Origin: Cronobacter universalis NCTC 9529
GTDB taxonomy: Bacteria > Pseudomonadota > Gammaproteobacteria > Enterobacterales > Enterobacteriaceae
Direction: 5' to 3'
Assembly: GCF_001277175.1 (NCBI RefSeq)
Contig: NZ_CP012257.1
Span: forward strand, 3,038,001-3,102,000
Length of the DNA: 64,000 nucleotides
Shown here: one piece after another, positions 36,136 to 46,562 of the stretch
Numbering within the stretch: position 1 is the stretch's first letter
Layout: every line of letters starts with the position of its first letter
Made by a program: the position numbers and the translations under genes
Notes under the pieces: model-generated
The model's database searches: none
Seen by the model: only the letters and a program-made list of their open reading frames with translations
What the model was told of the DNA's origin: nothing

Positions 36136-36537
36136 ATGAAAAAACAGCTTATTGCTCTGTGTATCGCCGCTTCAGCACTGTCCGCAACGCCTGTTATGGC
36201 GCAGAAAGGCGGTTTCTCAGGCCCGGATAGCAGCGCCAGCGCGACAGCCACCAGTAAAGGCGGTTTCCAGGGGCCGGACGCCGCAAGCACAACCGTCAGC
36301 GAAGCGAAGAACCTGCGCGACGACGCGTGGGTGGTGCTGGAAGGCAACATCGTGCGCAAGATGGGCAAAGAGCTTTATGAGTTCCGCGACGCCAGCGGCA
36401 CCGTCAACGTAGACATCGACGACCACGTCTGGAACGGCGTGACCATCACGCCGAAAGACAAAGTGCGCATCGAAGGTGAAGTGGATAAAGACTGGAATTC
36501 CGTCGAAATCGACGTGAAGAAAATCAACAAAGGCTAA
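36136..36537 (+). CDS. YgiW/YdeI-family periplasmic OB-fold stress protein
   Basis: 133 residues: signal peptide ending TPVMAQ, a short duplicated KGGFSGPD / KGGFQGPD segment (about 24-52), then the BOF domain (WVVLEGNIVRKMGKELYEFR, GTVNVDIDDHVWNG). NirD/YgiW/YdeI-type proteins are periplasmic and linked to stress tolerance (peroxide, cationic peptides). The ATG at 36136 is preferred because AAGGAG is seven bases upstream; the ATG six bases earlier abuts that site. Which E. coli paralogue it corresponds to is unclear. Confidence 0.88.
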   Translation: MKKQLIALCIAASALSATPVMAQKGGFSGPDSSASATATSKGGFQGPDAASTTVSEAKNLRDDAWVVLEGNIVRKMGKELYEFRDASGTVNVDIDDHVWNGVTITPKDKVRIEGEVDKDWNSVEIDVKKINKG

Positions 36538-36544
36538 ACGCCTG

Positions 36545-36570
36545 GCTCACCCGGCTACGGCCGGGTGAGC
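36545..36570. terminator. hairpin between convergent genes
   Basis: GCTCACCCGGC-TACG-GCCGGGTGAGC, a perfect 11-bp stem without a T-run, between the OB-fold gene and convergent ypeA. Probably a bidirectional terminator or mRNA stabiliser. Confidence 0.55.
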
Positions 36571-36575
36571 GGTTA

Positions 36576-37001
36576 TCAGTACTCCTGATCCTCGATAAGC
36601 CGTTTGCCAAGGCTAATTACATCCTGATGTTCATAGCCCAGCCGCTCGTACATGCCGAGCACGACGTCGTTTTCTTCGCGGATCTGGATATTGATTTTCG
36701 GGCAGCCGCGCGCGATGAGCTTTTTCTCCAGCCGGTTTAAGAGCGCGTTCGCAATGCCGCGCCCGCGAAACTCCGGGTGAACGCCCAGGTAATACGCTGA
36801 ACCGCGATGGCCGTCATAGCCGCCCATGATGGAGCCGACGATTTCGCCGCTCACTTCCGCCACCAGGAAAAGATCGGGGTCATGGTTAAGTTTACGTTCG
36901 ATATCCATTTCAGGATCGTTCCACGAACGCAGCAGATCGCAGCGCTCCCACAGGGTGATGACTTCTTCAAAGTCGGCCTGGCGAAAAACGCGTATCTCCA
37001 T
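36576..37001 (-). CDS. ypeA: GNAT acetyltransferase YpeA
   Basis: 141 residues, as in E. coli YpeA. The acetyl-CoA binding motif is [20 protein letters not shown] (R/Q-x-x-G-x-G/A). The C-terminal segment [20 protein letters not shown] is typical. Substrate unknown. Divergent from amiA across 214 bases. Confidence 0.93.
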   Translation of the reverse strand: MEIRVFRQADFEEVITLWERCDLLRSWNDPEMDIERKLNHDPDLFLVAEVSGEIVGSIMGGYDGHRGSAYYLGVHPEFRGRGIANALLNRLEKKLIARGCPKINIQIREENDVVLGMYERLGYEHQDVISLGKRLIEDQEY

Positions 37002-37215
37002 GGTATTCCCCGTCTTTTATGGCGTAAAAACCCCGATTATGGCGCTACCGACGCCAATAGCCAATATCTCCGGCAAAAGTTCGTTGAAAATGGCATACTG
37101 ATGAATCATCACGCCCTGAAATGAATAGTAAAACTTTTGTTGCAACAGGGTGTCGTTCCACCCCGTTACGCCAGGTTATAACACTCCAGGACAGTAAAAT
37201 CAGAAGTCAGGACGC

Positions 37216-38999
<1,784 letters not shown>

Positions 39000-39002
39000 C
39001 GC

Positions 39003-39031
39003 GGCGTCCGCCTCGCGCGGACGCCTTTTTT
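39003..39031. terminator. bidirectional terminator (hemF/mtnA)
   Basis: GGCGTCCG-CCTCGCG-CGGACGCC followed by TTTTTT. Confidence 0.88.
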
Positions 39032-40049
39032 ACCCGGCGAAACGCCCGTTCGCCACATCCTCCGGCGTCACCACGCCGCTGTCCAGCACCCAGCCGCTAA
39101 TCAGCGCGGCGGGGGTCACGTCAAACGCCGGGTTATAGACGCGCGCGTCTTCCGGCGCCCACTGTACCGCGCCGAAGCTGCCCGCCACGCCGGTCACTTC
39201 CGCCGCTGCGCGCTGCTCAATCGGGATCGCCGCGCCGTTCGGGCACGCCGGATCGAGCGTGGTCTGCGGGGCCGCCACGTAAAACGGCACGTTGTGAAAT
39301 TTCGCCAGTACGGCAAGCGAATAGGTGCCGATTTTATTCGCCACGTCGCCATTGGCCGCGATGCGATCCGCGCCCACCCAGACGGCGTCCACCTGCCCCT
39401 GCGCCATCAGGCTCGCCGCCATCGAATCGGTGATCAGCTGATACGGCACGCCAAGCTCGCCAAGCTCCCAGGCGGTTAAACGCCCGCCCTGCAACAGCGG
39501 CCGGGTTTCATCGACCCAGACGTTCGCCACTTTGCCCGCTTCATGCGCGCGCGCAATCACGCCCAGCGCCGTGCCGACGCCCGCCGTCGCCAGCCCGCCG
39601 GTATTGCAGTGGGTAAGCAGGCGGCTGCCCGGCGTCACGAGTTCACTCCCGGCGCGCGCGATGCGCTCGCACAGCTCGCGATCTTCCTGCACCAGGCGTA
39701 AGGCTTCCGCGCTCAGCGCCGCCACGAAATCCGGCTGCGTGAGCGCCTGTTTCATGCGGTCGAGATTGTTCATCAGGTTCACCGCCGTCGGGCGTGCCGC
39801 ACGCAGTACTTCCAGCGCCTGGCCAAGCGCGTCGCGCGTCATGCCATGTTCGGCCAGCAATGCCAGCAACAGGCTTGCCGAAAGCCCAATCAACGGCGCG
39901 CCGCGCACCCGCAGCGCGTGAATGTGCCCCACCAGCGCCTCTGTATTATCGGCGGGCAGCCAGTTTTTCTGCTGCGGTAGCGCCTGCTGGTCGAGGATCC
40001 AGAGCTTGTTATCCACCACCCGCAGGCTGGTCGTCTGAAGTGTCTGCAT
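39030..40049 (-). CDS. mtnA: 5-methylthioribose-1-phosphate isomerase
   Basis: 339 residues, related to eIF2B subunits. Converts 5-methylthioribose-1-phosphate to methylthioribulose-1-phosphate in methionine salvage. Catalytic motifs: [34 protein letters not shown] (cysteine), [20 protein letters not shown] (aspartate). Divergent from mtnK across 105 bases carrying MetJ boxes. No mtnB, mtnC, mtnD or mtnE is present in the window. Confidence 0.96.
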   Translation of the reverse strand: MQTLQTTSLRVVDNKLWILDQQALPQQKNWLPADNTEALVGHIHALRVRGAPLIGLSASLLLALLAEHGMTRDALGQALEVLRAARPTAVNLMNNLDRMKQALTQPDFVAALSAEALRLVQEDRELCERIARAGSELVTPGSRLLTHCNTGGLATAGVGTALGVIARAHEAGKVANVWVDETRPLLQGGRLTAWELGELGVPYQLITDSMAASLMAQGQVDAVWVGADRIAANGDVANKIGTYSLAVLAKFHNVPFYVAAPQTTLDPACPNGAAIPIEQRAAAEVTGVAGSFGAVQWAPEDARVYNPAFDVTPAALISGWVLDSGVVTPEDVANGRFAG

Positions 40050-40092
40050 GCGTTAAATCCTTGTTGCGTTAATGTGTTCCATTGTGTCAGGA

Positions 40093-40124
40093 TGAAGTCC
40101 AGATGTATAGACGTCTGTACGGCT
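40093..40124. promoter_or_regulatory. tandem MetJ boxes between mtnA and mtnK
   Basis: Four adjacent 8-mers: TGAAGTCC, AGATGTAT, AGACGTCT, GTACGGCT. The third is the exact MetJ consensus (AGACGTCT) and the second differs at two positions. The array lies 31 bases upstream of mtnK and 44 upstream of mtnA, so S-adenosylmethionine-bound MetJ could repress both. Confidence 0.85.
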
Positions 40125-40154
40125 TTATAACCAGATTGAATGAGGATATCAGCA

Positions 40155-41354
40155 ATGTCGCAATACCGAACCTTTACGGCCAGCGATGCGGTGGCTTATG
40201 CGCAACAATTTGGCGGACTCAGCGCGCCGGAAGAACTGGTGAGCGCGCAGGAGGTCGGCGACGGCAATCTCAATCTGGTCTTTAAAATCTTCGATAAACA
40301 GGGTATTAGCCGCGTTATCGTCAAACAGGCGCTGCCCTATGTGCGCTGCGTGGGGGAATCCTGGCCGCTGACGCTCGATCGCGCGCGTCTCGAAGCCCAG
40401 ACGCTGGTGGCGCACTATCAGCACTGCCCGGCGCACACGGTTAAAATTCATCATTACGATCCAACGCTTGCCGTTATGGTGATGGAAGATCTCTCCGATC
40501 ACCGCATCTGGCGCGGCGAACTCATCAAAGGCGCGCACTACCCGCAGGCGGCCCGGCAGCTTGGCGAATATCTGGCGCAGACGCTGTTTCATACCAGCGA
40601 TTTTTATCTGCACCCCCATGCGAAAAAAGCCGAAGTGGCGCGCTTTATCAACCCGGAGATGTGTGAGATCACCGAAGACCTGTTCTTTAACGATCCGTAT
40701 CAGGTTCATGAGCGCAATAACTACCCGGCTGAACTTGAAGCCGCGGTCGCCACGCTGCGCGACGATGCCGCGCTGAAGTGCGCCGTGGCTGCGCTCAAGC
40801 ACCGCTTTTTCTCCCATGCCGAAGCGCTGCTGCACGGCGATATTCACAGCGGCTCGATTTTTGTCGCCGACGGCAGCCTGAAGGCGATCGACGCCGAGTT
40901 CGGGTATTTCGGCCCGGTGGGCTTTGACGTTGGGACGGCCATCGGCAACCTGCTGCTGAACTACTGCGGCGCGCCGGGCCAGCTCGGCATCCGCGAAGCC
41001 GCCGACGCGCGCGAGCAGCGCCTTATCGATATCGCCACGCTGTGGCACACCTTCGCCGAGCGTTTCCAGACGCTGGCGCGTGAGAAAACCCGCGACGCGG
41101 CGCTGGCCCAGCCGGGTTACGCCAGCGAGTTTTTGAAGAAGGTGTGGGCGGACGCCGTTGGTTTTGCCGGTACGGAGCTTATCCGCCGAAGCGTCGGGCT
41201 GTCGCATGTGGCGGATATCGATACCATTCGGGATGAAGAGATGAAGCTGTCGTGCCTGCGCCACGCCATCGGGCTTGGCAAGGCCCTGATCCTTCTTGCC
41301 CCGCGTATCGAGAGCGCCGACGAGTTTATCGCCCGCGTGCGGCAGTACGGTTAA
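40155..41354 (+). CDS. mtnK: 5-methylthioribose kinase
   Basis: 399 residues, very similar to Klebsiella MtnK ([78 protein letters not shown]). Phosphorylates methylthioribose, derived from methylthioadenosine, at C1. The kinase catalytic loop is HGDIHSGS and the metal-binding residues lie in DAEFG. The start MSQYRTF fits the family and has GAGGA about nine bases upstream. Confidence 0.97.
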   Translation: MSQYRTFTASDAVAYAQQFGGLSAPEELVSAQEVGDGNLNLVFKIFDKQGISRVIVKQALPYVRCVGESWPLTLDRARLEAQTLVAHYQHCPAHTVKIHHYDPTLAVMVMEDLSDHRIWRGELIKGAHYPQAARQLGEYLAQTLFHTSDFYLHPHAKKAEVARFINPEMCEITEDLFFNDPYQVHERNNYPAELEAAVATLRDDAALKCAVAALKHRFFSHAEALLHGDIHSGSIFVADGSLKAIDAEFGYFGPVGFDVGTAIGNLLLNYCGAPGQLGIREAADAREQRLIDIATLWHTFAERFQTLAREKTRDAALAQPGYASEFLKKVWADAVGFAGTELIRRSVGLSHVADIDTIRDEEMKLSCLRHAIGLGKALILLAPRIESADEFIARVRQYG

Positions 41355-41362
41355 CCGGCCCC

Positions 41363-41445
41363 GGTGGGTGCGCTACGCTTACCCACCCTACAGGGAAGAA
41401 GGCCAACGTCGGGTTTGTAGGGCGGGTAAGCAAAGCGCACCCGCC
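41363..41445. repeat. intergenic double-hairpin repeat, copy A
   Basis: 83 bases: GGTGGGT...ACCCACC hairpin, spacer from CTAC to GTAG, then GGCGGGT...ACCCGCC hairpin. Same family as the copies at 50123, 52495, 52794 and the tandem array at 62993-63316. Lies between mtnK and the LVIVD gene, whose ends converge. Confidence 0.8.
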
Positions 41446-41472
41446 ATCATTCTGTCCGCACCCGCCGTCGCT

Positions 41473-42717
41473 TTACCCCTGATACTCAATCACCGACAAC
41501 CCGCCGTTATAATCCGTGCTGTAAATAATCCCCTGCGCATCCACAAACACATCGCATGACTGGATCACCGGCGGGCGTCCGGGCCGCGTGTCCATCATCT
41601 TCTCTGGCGCGGCGGGCACCAGCGCGCCGGTCTCCACAGGGCGGTACGGGTTCGAGATATCGTAAGCGCGCACGCCCGCGTTCTGCCAGGTCGCGAAAAT
41701 CAGCGTCGAACTCACAAAACTGCCGGGGCGGTTCTCGTGCAGATTATGCGGCCCGAAGTGCGCCCCTTTCGCCACGTAGTCGGTTTCATCCGGTTGCGGG
41801 AAGGTAGAAATACTCACCGGGTTCGACGGCTCGCGGATATCAAACAGCCAGATATGTTTTTCGCCATCCTGCTGGTTATCCAGCACCGCTTCGTCAAGCA
41901 CCACCAGCAGGGAGCGTTCCGGCAGCGGCAGCGCGGTATGCGTGCCGCCGCCAAACGGCGGGCTCCAGTTACGGTGCGCAATAAGTGTCGGCTGGCTGCG
42001 ATCTTTCACATCCAGAATCGTCAGCCCGCCGTCGCGCCAGCTCCCGTAGGCGGTATCGCCCGCGATAATCGCATGGTGCAGCGCGTAGCGTTTGCCGTCG
42101 GGCCAGCCGGGCGTCTCTCCCGCCGCCTGATGCATCCCCGGCAGCCACCAGCGCCCCGCCACTTCCGGTTTGCGCGGGTCGGCAAGATCGATGGTGAGGA
42201 AAATGTAATCGGTAAAGCCGTCAATAAGCGCTGAGACATACGCCCAGCGCCAGCCCACATACCAGATACGGTGAATGCCGATGCCGTCGAGCGGCAGAAA
42301 GCCGATTTCGCGCGGTTTATCGGGTGTGGCGATATCAAACACGCGAAGCCCCGCGCTCCAGCCTTTGTCCCTGACATCGCGCACCGTCTCGCCGACCGAA
42401 CGGGTGTAATAGACTTTTTCGTCGGCGAAACGCGCGTCGGCGAAGAGATCGCGGGCGTTGATCACCAGCAGCAGGTCATCGTGCGTCTGGAGATGCACGT
42501 TCCAGGTGCCGGGCGGCGCGGGCACATAGCCCGCCGCTTTCGGGTTTTTCGGGTCGCGCACGTCAACGATGGAAAAACCCTGCGACACCATATGGCCGAT
42601 ATACGCGAAGCCCCTGTGCACCATCACCTGCACGCCGTCCGGGCGGCCGCCCTGGTCGGAGTGGCCAATCAGCCGCATATTGCGGCTGTAGTCCGGGCGC
42701 GGTAATGCGGTCGCCAT
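41473..42717 (-). CDS. LVIVD-repeat beta-propeller protein
   Basis: 414 residues with no signal peptide, so probably cytoplasmic. Repeated beta-propeller blades are visible (FSIVDVRDPKNPKAAGYVPA; LRVFDIATPDKPREIGFLPL; LTIDLADPRKPEVAGRWW; LTILDVKDRSQPTLIAHRNW; IWLFDIREPSNPVSISTFPQ; VRAYDISNPYRPVETGALVP). Histidines recur near blade starts: NVHLQTHDD, GIHRIWY, ALHHAII, GTHTALPL and GPHNLHEN, hinting at a central metal site. Last gene of the ABC transporter operon; its ATG overlaps the binding-protein stop (TAATG). Function unknown. The family assignment is firm; an enzymatic role is inference. Confidence 0.8.
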   Translation of the reverse strand: MATALPRPDYSRNMRLIGHSDQGGRPDGVQVMVHRGFAYIGHMVSQGFSIVDVRDPKNPKAAGYVPAPPGTWNVHLQTHDDLLLVINARDLFADARFADEKVYYTRSVGETVRDVRDKGWSAGLRVFDIATPDKPREIGFLPLDGIGIHRIWYVGWRWAYVSALIDGFTDYIFLTIDLADPRKPEVAGRWWLPGMHQAAGETPGWPDGKRYALHHAIIAGDTAYGSWRDGGLTILDVKDRSQPTLIAHRNWSPPFGGGTHTALPLPERSLLVVLDEAVLDNQQDGEKHIWLFDIREPSNPVSISTFPQPDETDYVAKGAHFGPHNLHENRPGSFVSSTLIFATWQNAGVRAYDISNPYRPVETGALVPAAPEKMMDTRPGRPPVIQSCDVFVDAQGIIYSTDYNGGLSVIEYQG

Positions 42718-43781
42718 TATTTATGCTTCGCTTCAAGCGTCGCAAACCACGGCGCGATGAAATCTTCCGTCTGGCCCCAGCCCGGAATGATTTTACCGAG
42801 CGCCGCCACGTTCACCGGCCCGCTCTGGCTTGCCAGCAACGCCTGCGGGATGGCCGCGGCTTTAAAATCATAGGTGGCAGGCGTCGGCTCGCCGGCGATT
42901 TTATTGGCGATAAGCCGCACGTTGGTCGCGCCAATCAGCTTCGGATCGACCGCCACGCTCACTTTCCACGGGCTGCCCGCTTCGCGCATCAGCTGCAAAT
43001 CCTGGTTGGAGATATCGATGCTGTAGAGCTTGATCTCGGTGCGCCCGTTCTCTTTCAGCGCCTTATAAGCGCCCTGGCTGAAAGCGTCCCAGGTGCCCCA
43101 GATGGCGTCAATCTGGCCTTTCGGGTATTTCGCCAGCACCGCGCCCACTTTGTTGGCGGTATCGCCCTGCACGTCCGAGGAGACCGCGCCTATCGATTCC
43201 AGCTCTTTAATGCCGGGGTTTTGCTTCAGGATCTCCTGGTACGCTGCCTGGCGACGCTCCATCGGCGGGAAGCCCGCCACCCACAGCTTAATGATGTTCG
43301 CCTTGCCGTTGAAATCTTTCACCAGCTGGCCTGCGGAGAGCTGCGTGAGCGACGCGTCATCCTGCTGGGTGACGGTGACGCCCGGGATCTCACCTTTCAC
43401 GGCGGTATCAAACACCGAGACTTTAATGCCCGCGTCCACAATGCGCTTCACCAGTTCGGTGGAGTACGGATCGCGCCCCTGCGAGAGAATAATGCCGTCA
43501 TATTTCTGGCTGATGGCCTGATTGACGAAATCCTGGAATTTCGCGTCGTCGCCGTTGCTTAAAAAGGTGCTGACCTTAAAGCCGAGCTTTTTGCCTTCCT
43601 GAATCGCGCCCGCCACAAACTGCGTGGTGTTGTCGTCCGACCCTAAGTTGCGGATAACGGCAATGCGCACCGGCCCGTAGTGACTGGCGATGGCGTCCGG
43701 CACCGGCGCGGGCGTGGCGGCGAAACCGGGGAGCGATGAGAGCAGGCCCAGCGCCAGTAAAGAGAGCGTCAGTTTTTTCAT
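42717..43781 (-). CDS. sugar-type ABC transporter periplasmic binding protein
   Basis: 354 residues with a signal peptide (MKKLTLSLLALGLLSSLPGF, cleavage near AAT). Periplasmic-binding-protein family 4 (ribose/AI-2 type): VRIAVIRNLGSDDNTTQFVA, QKYDGIILSQGRD, DAGIKVSVFDTAV, GQIDAIWGTWDAFSQGAYKA. It is longer than RbsB and has an unusual aromatic/proline-rich C-terminal end (IPGWGQTEDFIAPWFATLE). Ligand unknown; methylthioribose is a candidate from context (MetJ-like operator, mtnK/mtnA nearby). 23 bases after the permease gene. Confidence 0.88.
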   Translation of the reverse strand: MKKLTLSLLALGLLSSLPGFAATPAPVPDAIASHYGPVRIAVIRNLGSDDNTTQFVAGAIQEGKKLGFKVSTFLSNGDDAKFQDFVNQAISQKYDGIILSQGRDPYSTELVKRIVDAGIKVSVFDTAVKGEIPGVTVTQQDDASLTQLSAGQLVKDFNGKANIIKLWVAGFPPMERRQAAYQEILKQNPGIKELESIGAVSSDVQGDTANKVGAVLAKYPKGQIDAIWGTWDAFSQGAYKALKENGRTEIKLYSIDISNQDLQLMREAGSPWKVSVAVDPKLIGATNVRLIANKIAGEPTPATYDFKAAAIPQALLASQSGPVNVAALGKIIPGWGQTEDFIAPWFATLEAKHK

Positions 43782-43804
43782 TCTGTTTATTTCCCTGTCT
43801 GTGA

Positions 43805-44800
43805 TTAACGTCGCTGGATGTAAGTGATGGCAAGCGCCCCAGCGAGCACCAGCCCTTTGATAATGTCCATCGCGTAATACGGCACCGAGAGCATCACCAG
43901 GCCATTGGAGAGCACGCCCAGGATCACCGCGCCCACTAACGTGCCGAGCGCGTTCGGCTTGCCGGAGCCCGCCAGCGAAAAGCCAATCCACGCCGCCGCG
44001 ACGGCGTCCATCAGATAACCGCTGCCCGCGTTCACCTGCGAGGAGCCAATGCGCGAAGCGAGCAGAATGCCGCCAAGGCCCGCCAGCAGCGAGGCGATGA
44101 CATACGCCGCCACCTTATAGCGCGTGATGCGAATGCCGGAGAGGCGCGCCGCCTCCGGGTTGCCGCCGATGGCGTACATGCGCCGCCCGTGGGTGGTCAG
44201 CGACAGCCCAAGCTGCGCCACGACCGTTACCACCAGCATCACAATCACAATCACCGGCACCTGGCCGAGCAGGCTGAACGCGTCGGGGATCACGCCCTCC
44301 GCCATGTCGCCGCTCGGCAGAACCATGTTCTGGGTGATGGAACCGCCGTAGCTGTAGGTCATCGCGACGCCCTGAATCACAAACAGGCTGGCAAGCGTGG
44401 CGAGCATGTCGGGGATTTTCAGCACCACAATCAGAAACGCGTTAAACAGCCCGACCAGCGTGCAGAGCGCAAGCGTGATGACAATCGCCTCCGTTGTGCC
44501 GAAGCCGTACCAGACGAACAGCGAGATCACCAGCGCATTGGCCAGCGACGCCGTCGAGCCCACCGAGAGATCGAACCCGCCGATGGTCAGCGAGATGGAG
44601 ACGCCGATGGCGATCACCGTCACGATGGCGATGGAGCGCAGAATGTTGACGATGTTGAACGGATCGAGAAAGTTGTCCGAGGCGATGCCGAACAGCGCGA
44701 CCAGCGCCACGACCGTCAGCAACATCCCCCACTTATAGAAAAACTCAAACAGCTGGTGGCGCGCCGACGGCGTGCTCTTCAGGGTTGCGGCCTTGCTCAC
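43805..44800 (-). CDS. sugar-type ABC transporter permease
   Basis: 331 residues, BPD_transp_2 (RbsC/LsrC-like) family with eight to ten membrane segments. Family motifs: ISLTIGGFDLSVGSTASLAN, TTHGRRMYAIGGNPEAARLS (the coupling loop) and LGTLVGAVILGVLSNGLVML. The GTG start (VSKAATLK) overlaps the ATPase stop as GTGA, which decides the start. Single permease, so a homodimer is likely. Confidence 0.9.
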   Translation of the reverse strand: MSKAATLKSTPSARHQLFEFFYKWGMLLTVVALVALFGIASDNFLDPFNIVNILRSIAIVTVIAIGVSISLTIGGFDLSVGSTASLANALVISLFVWYGFGTTEAIVITLALCTLVGLFNAFLIVVLKIPDMLATLASLFVIQGVAMTYSYGGSITQNMVLPSGDMAEGVIPDAFSLLGQVPVIVIVMLVVTVVAQLGLSLTTHGRRMYAIGGNPEAARLSGIRITRYKVAAYVIASLLAGLGGILLASRIGSSQVNAGSGYLMDAVAAAWIGFSLAGSGKPNALGTLVGAVILGVLSNGLVMLSVPYYAMDIIKGLVLAGALAITYIQRR

Positions 44801-46302
44801 GCGGGGGTTCCTCCGGTGGAATAGAGTAATAAGGTTTCTTCGCTGGCGTCGCGGCCATCCAGCTCCGCCACGATGCGCCCGTCCCACAGCACGCAGATGC
44901 GGTCGCACAGGCCCACCAGTTCGGCGAACTCGCCGGAGGCGTAAATAATGCCCTTGCCCTGACGGGCGAGCCCGTCAATCAGGTTGAAGAGATCGGTTTT
45001 GGCTTTCACGTCCACGCCCTTCGTCGGCTCGTCGAAAATCAGCACGTCGCTATTGCCGCGCAGCCATTTGCCGATAGCCACTTTCTGCTGGTTGCCGCCG
45101 GAAAGCCTGCGAAGCCGCTGCTCCGGCCCACTCGCGCGAATACCGAGACGCGAAATCACCTCCTGCGCCCAGCGCCAGGCGTCGCGGCGACCAAACAGCC
45201 CCCAGCGGGTAAAGCTGCCGTCGGCGCTGGCGGCGAGATTCATCGCGATCGGCTCGTCGATAAAAATGCCCTCTTTGCGCCGCTCTTCCGGCACCAGCGC
45301 CAGCCCGCGCGCCACCGAATCGGCCGGATCGGTGGGCCGCCACGGACGCCCCGCAAGCTCGCCCTGGCGCAGCGTGCTTTTGCTCGCGCCAAAGAGCGCC
45401 TTGCACAGCTCCGTTTTGCCGGCACCGGCCAGCCCGGCGATGCCCAGGATCTCCCCTTTGCGCAGGCGCAGCGAAATATCCTGGAGCAGCGTGTCGTCAT
45501 GCAGCCCGTCCACCGCCAGCAATACGGCATCGCCAGGCGTGGGGCGGCGCGGCGGGTAGAGCGTGTCGAGCGCATGTCCCAGCATTTTCTCGACGATCTG
45601 CGGGCCGGAGAGCGACGCCATCGGCCCGCTCTCAATCAGCCTGCCGTCGCGCAGCACCGTCAGGGTGTCGCAGATGGCTTTCAGCTCATGAATGCGGTGC
45701 GAGATAAACACCACGCCCATGCCCTGCGCCTGGAGGCGTCTGACCACCGCGAACAGGCGCTCGCTTTCGTGCTGATCGAGCGGCGCGGTCGGTTCATCGA
45801 GGATCAGGTAACGGCAGTGATGCGAAAGCGCGCGCGCCAGCAGCACATGCTGTTTTTCGGCAAGCGAGCAACTGTCGATACGACGATTAACGTCCATTTC
45901 TACATCAAGCTGCGCCAGCGCCGCACGGGCGCGGCGGCGGGTTTCCCCCCAGCGGTAGCGCAGCCCGCCTTCGCGCAGGCTGTCGAGCATAATGTTTTCC
46001 GCGACGCTCAGCCCCGGCACCAGCGCGGCGTCCACTTCCTGCTGCACCAGATGAATGCCGAGCGCTTTGGCGTCGCGCGGCGAGCGGATGTGTACGGGTT
46101 CGCCATCCAGCAGGATCTGGCCCTGATAGTGATCCCAGGCGCCGGAGAGCACCGCCATCAGCGTCGATTTTCCGGCGCCGTTCGCCCCGGTGAGCGCGTG
46201 TACGGACCCCGCGCGCAGGGTGAAATCCACCTGCGTCAGCGCCGGAAAGCCGCTAAAGGCCAGGAATATCGCGCGCATCTCAAGGCGCTGGTTCAGGGAC
46301 AT
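44797..46302 (-). CDS. sugar-type ABC transporter ATPase (two ABC domains)
   Basis: 501 residues, RbsA/MglA type. N-terminal domain: Walker A GANGAGKST, Walker B YLILDEPTAPLD, signature changed to CSLAEKQHVLLARAL. C-terminal domain: degenerate Walker A GLAGAGKTE, signature LSGGNQQKVAIGKWL, Walker B VLIFDEPTKGVDVKAKTDLF. The start MSLNQRLEMRAIFL is used; an upstream in-frame ATG is less likely. First gene of the four-gene operon; MetJ-like boxes and a palindrome lie in its leader and promoter region. Confidence 0.92.
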   Translation of the reverse strand: MSLNQRLEMRAIFLAFSGFPALTQVDFTLRAGSVHALTGANGAGKSTLMAVLSGAWDHYQGQILLDGEPVHIRSPRDAKALGIHLVQQEVDAALVPGLSVAENIMLDSLREGGLRYRWGETRRRARAALAQLDVEMDVNRRIDSCSLAEKQHVLLARALSHHCRYLILDEPTAPLDQHESERLFAVVRRLQAQGMGVVFISHRIHELKAICDTLTVLRDGRLIESGPMASLSGPQIVEKMLGHALDTLYPPRRPTPGDAVLLAVDGLHDDTLLQDISLRLRKGEILGIAGLAGAGKTELCKALFGASKSTLRQGELAGRPWRPTDPADSVARGLALVPEERRKEGIFIDEPIAMNLAASADGSFTRWGLFGRRDAWRWAQEVISRLGIRASGPEQRLRRLSGGNQQKVAIGKWLRGNSDVLIFDEPTKGVDVKAKTDLFNLIDGLARQGKGIIYASGEFAELVGLCDRICVLWDGRIVAELDGRDASEETLLLYSTGGTPA

Positions 46303-46319
46303 AGCGGGCCGTCTCCACA

Positions 46320-46380
46320 TGAATGATTAATCAGTTAAGCCAATCATTCACGCGGATATATCCGCTTGCAATGAATGAAT
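46320..46380. promoter_or_regulatory. palindrome with repeated TGAATGA motifs in ABC operon leader
   Basis: GCGGATATATCCGC (46352-46365) is a perfect 14-bp palindrome flanked by an inverted pair, AATCATTCA (46342-46350) and TGAATGAAT (46372-46380); a further TGAATGATT begins at 46320. This looks like an operator for an unidentified regulator, or a leader hairpin. Regulator unknown. Confidence 0.45.
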
Positions 46381-46407
46381 CAGCATAAGATAAAGCAAAA
46401 AATTATT

Positions 46408-46431
46408 AGCCGTCCAGATGTCTGGACGTAA
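46408..46431. promoter_or_regulatory. MetJ-like boxes upstream of the ABC operon
   Basis: Three adjacent 8-mers AGCCGTCC, AGATGTCT, GGACGTAA; the middle one is one base from the MetJ consensus, and the first resembles the reverse complement of GTACGGCT at mtnK. 106 bases before the ATPase start. Confidence 0.7.
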
Positions 46432-46507
46432 TATTAGAATTTTTCAGGTTGCCGCTGCGTTTCGCCGCCAACGTGAAAAAATTGCATGCGCGCGGGCGAG
46501 AATAATC

Positions 46508-46523
46508 AGACGTCCGGACGGCT
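46508..46523. promoter_or_regulatory. MetJ-like boxes upstream of the YbdH-type gene
   Basis: AGACGTCC followed directly by GGACGGCT; compare AGACGTCT-GTACGGCT at mtnK. 39 bases before the dehydrogenase start codon. Confidence 0.7.
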
Positions 46524-46562
46524 TTCTGTGGCAGGATGGAAAAAAAGACAAGGACAACTCTC

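Noticed and set aside
37100..37215. CpxR box upstream of amiA
   Set aside because: GTAAA occurs at about 37128 and 37194, but there is no second GTAAA at the five-base spacing required, so no site was called.
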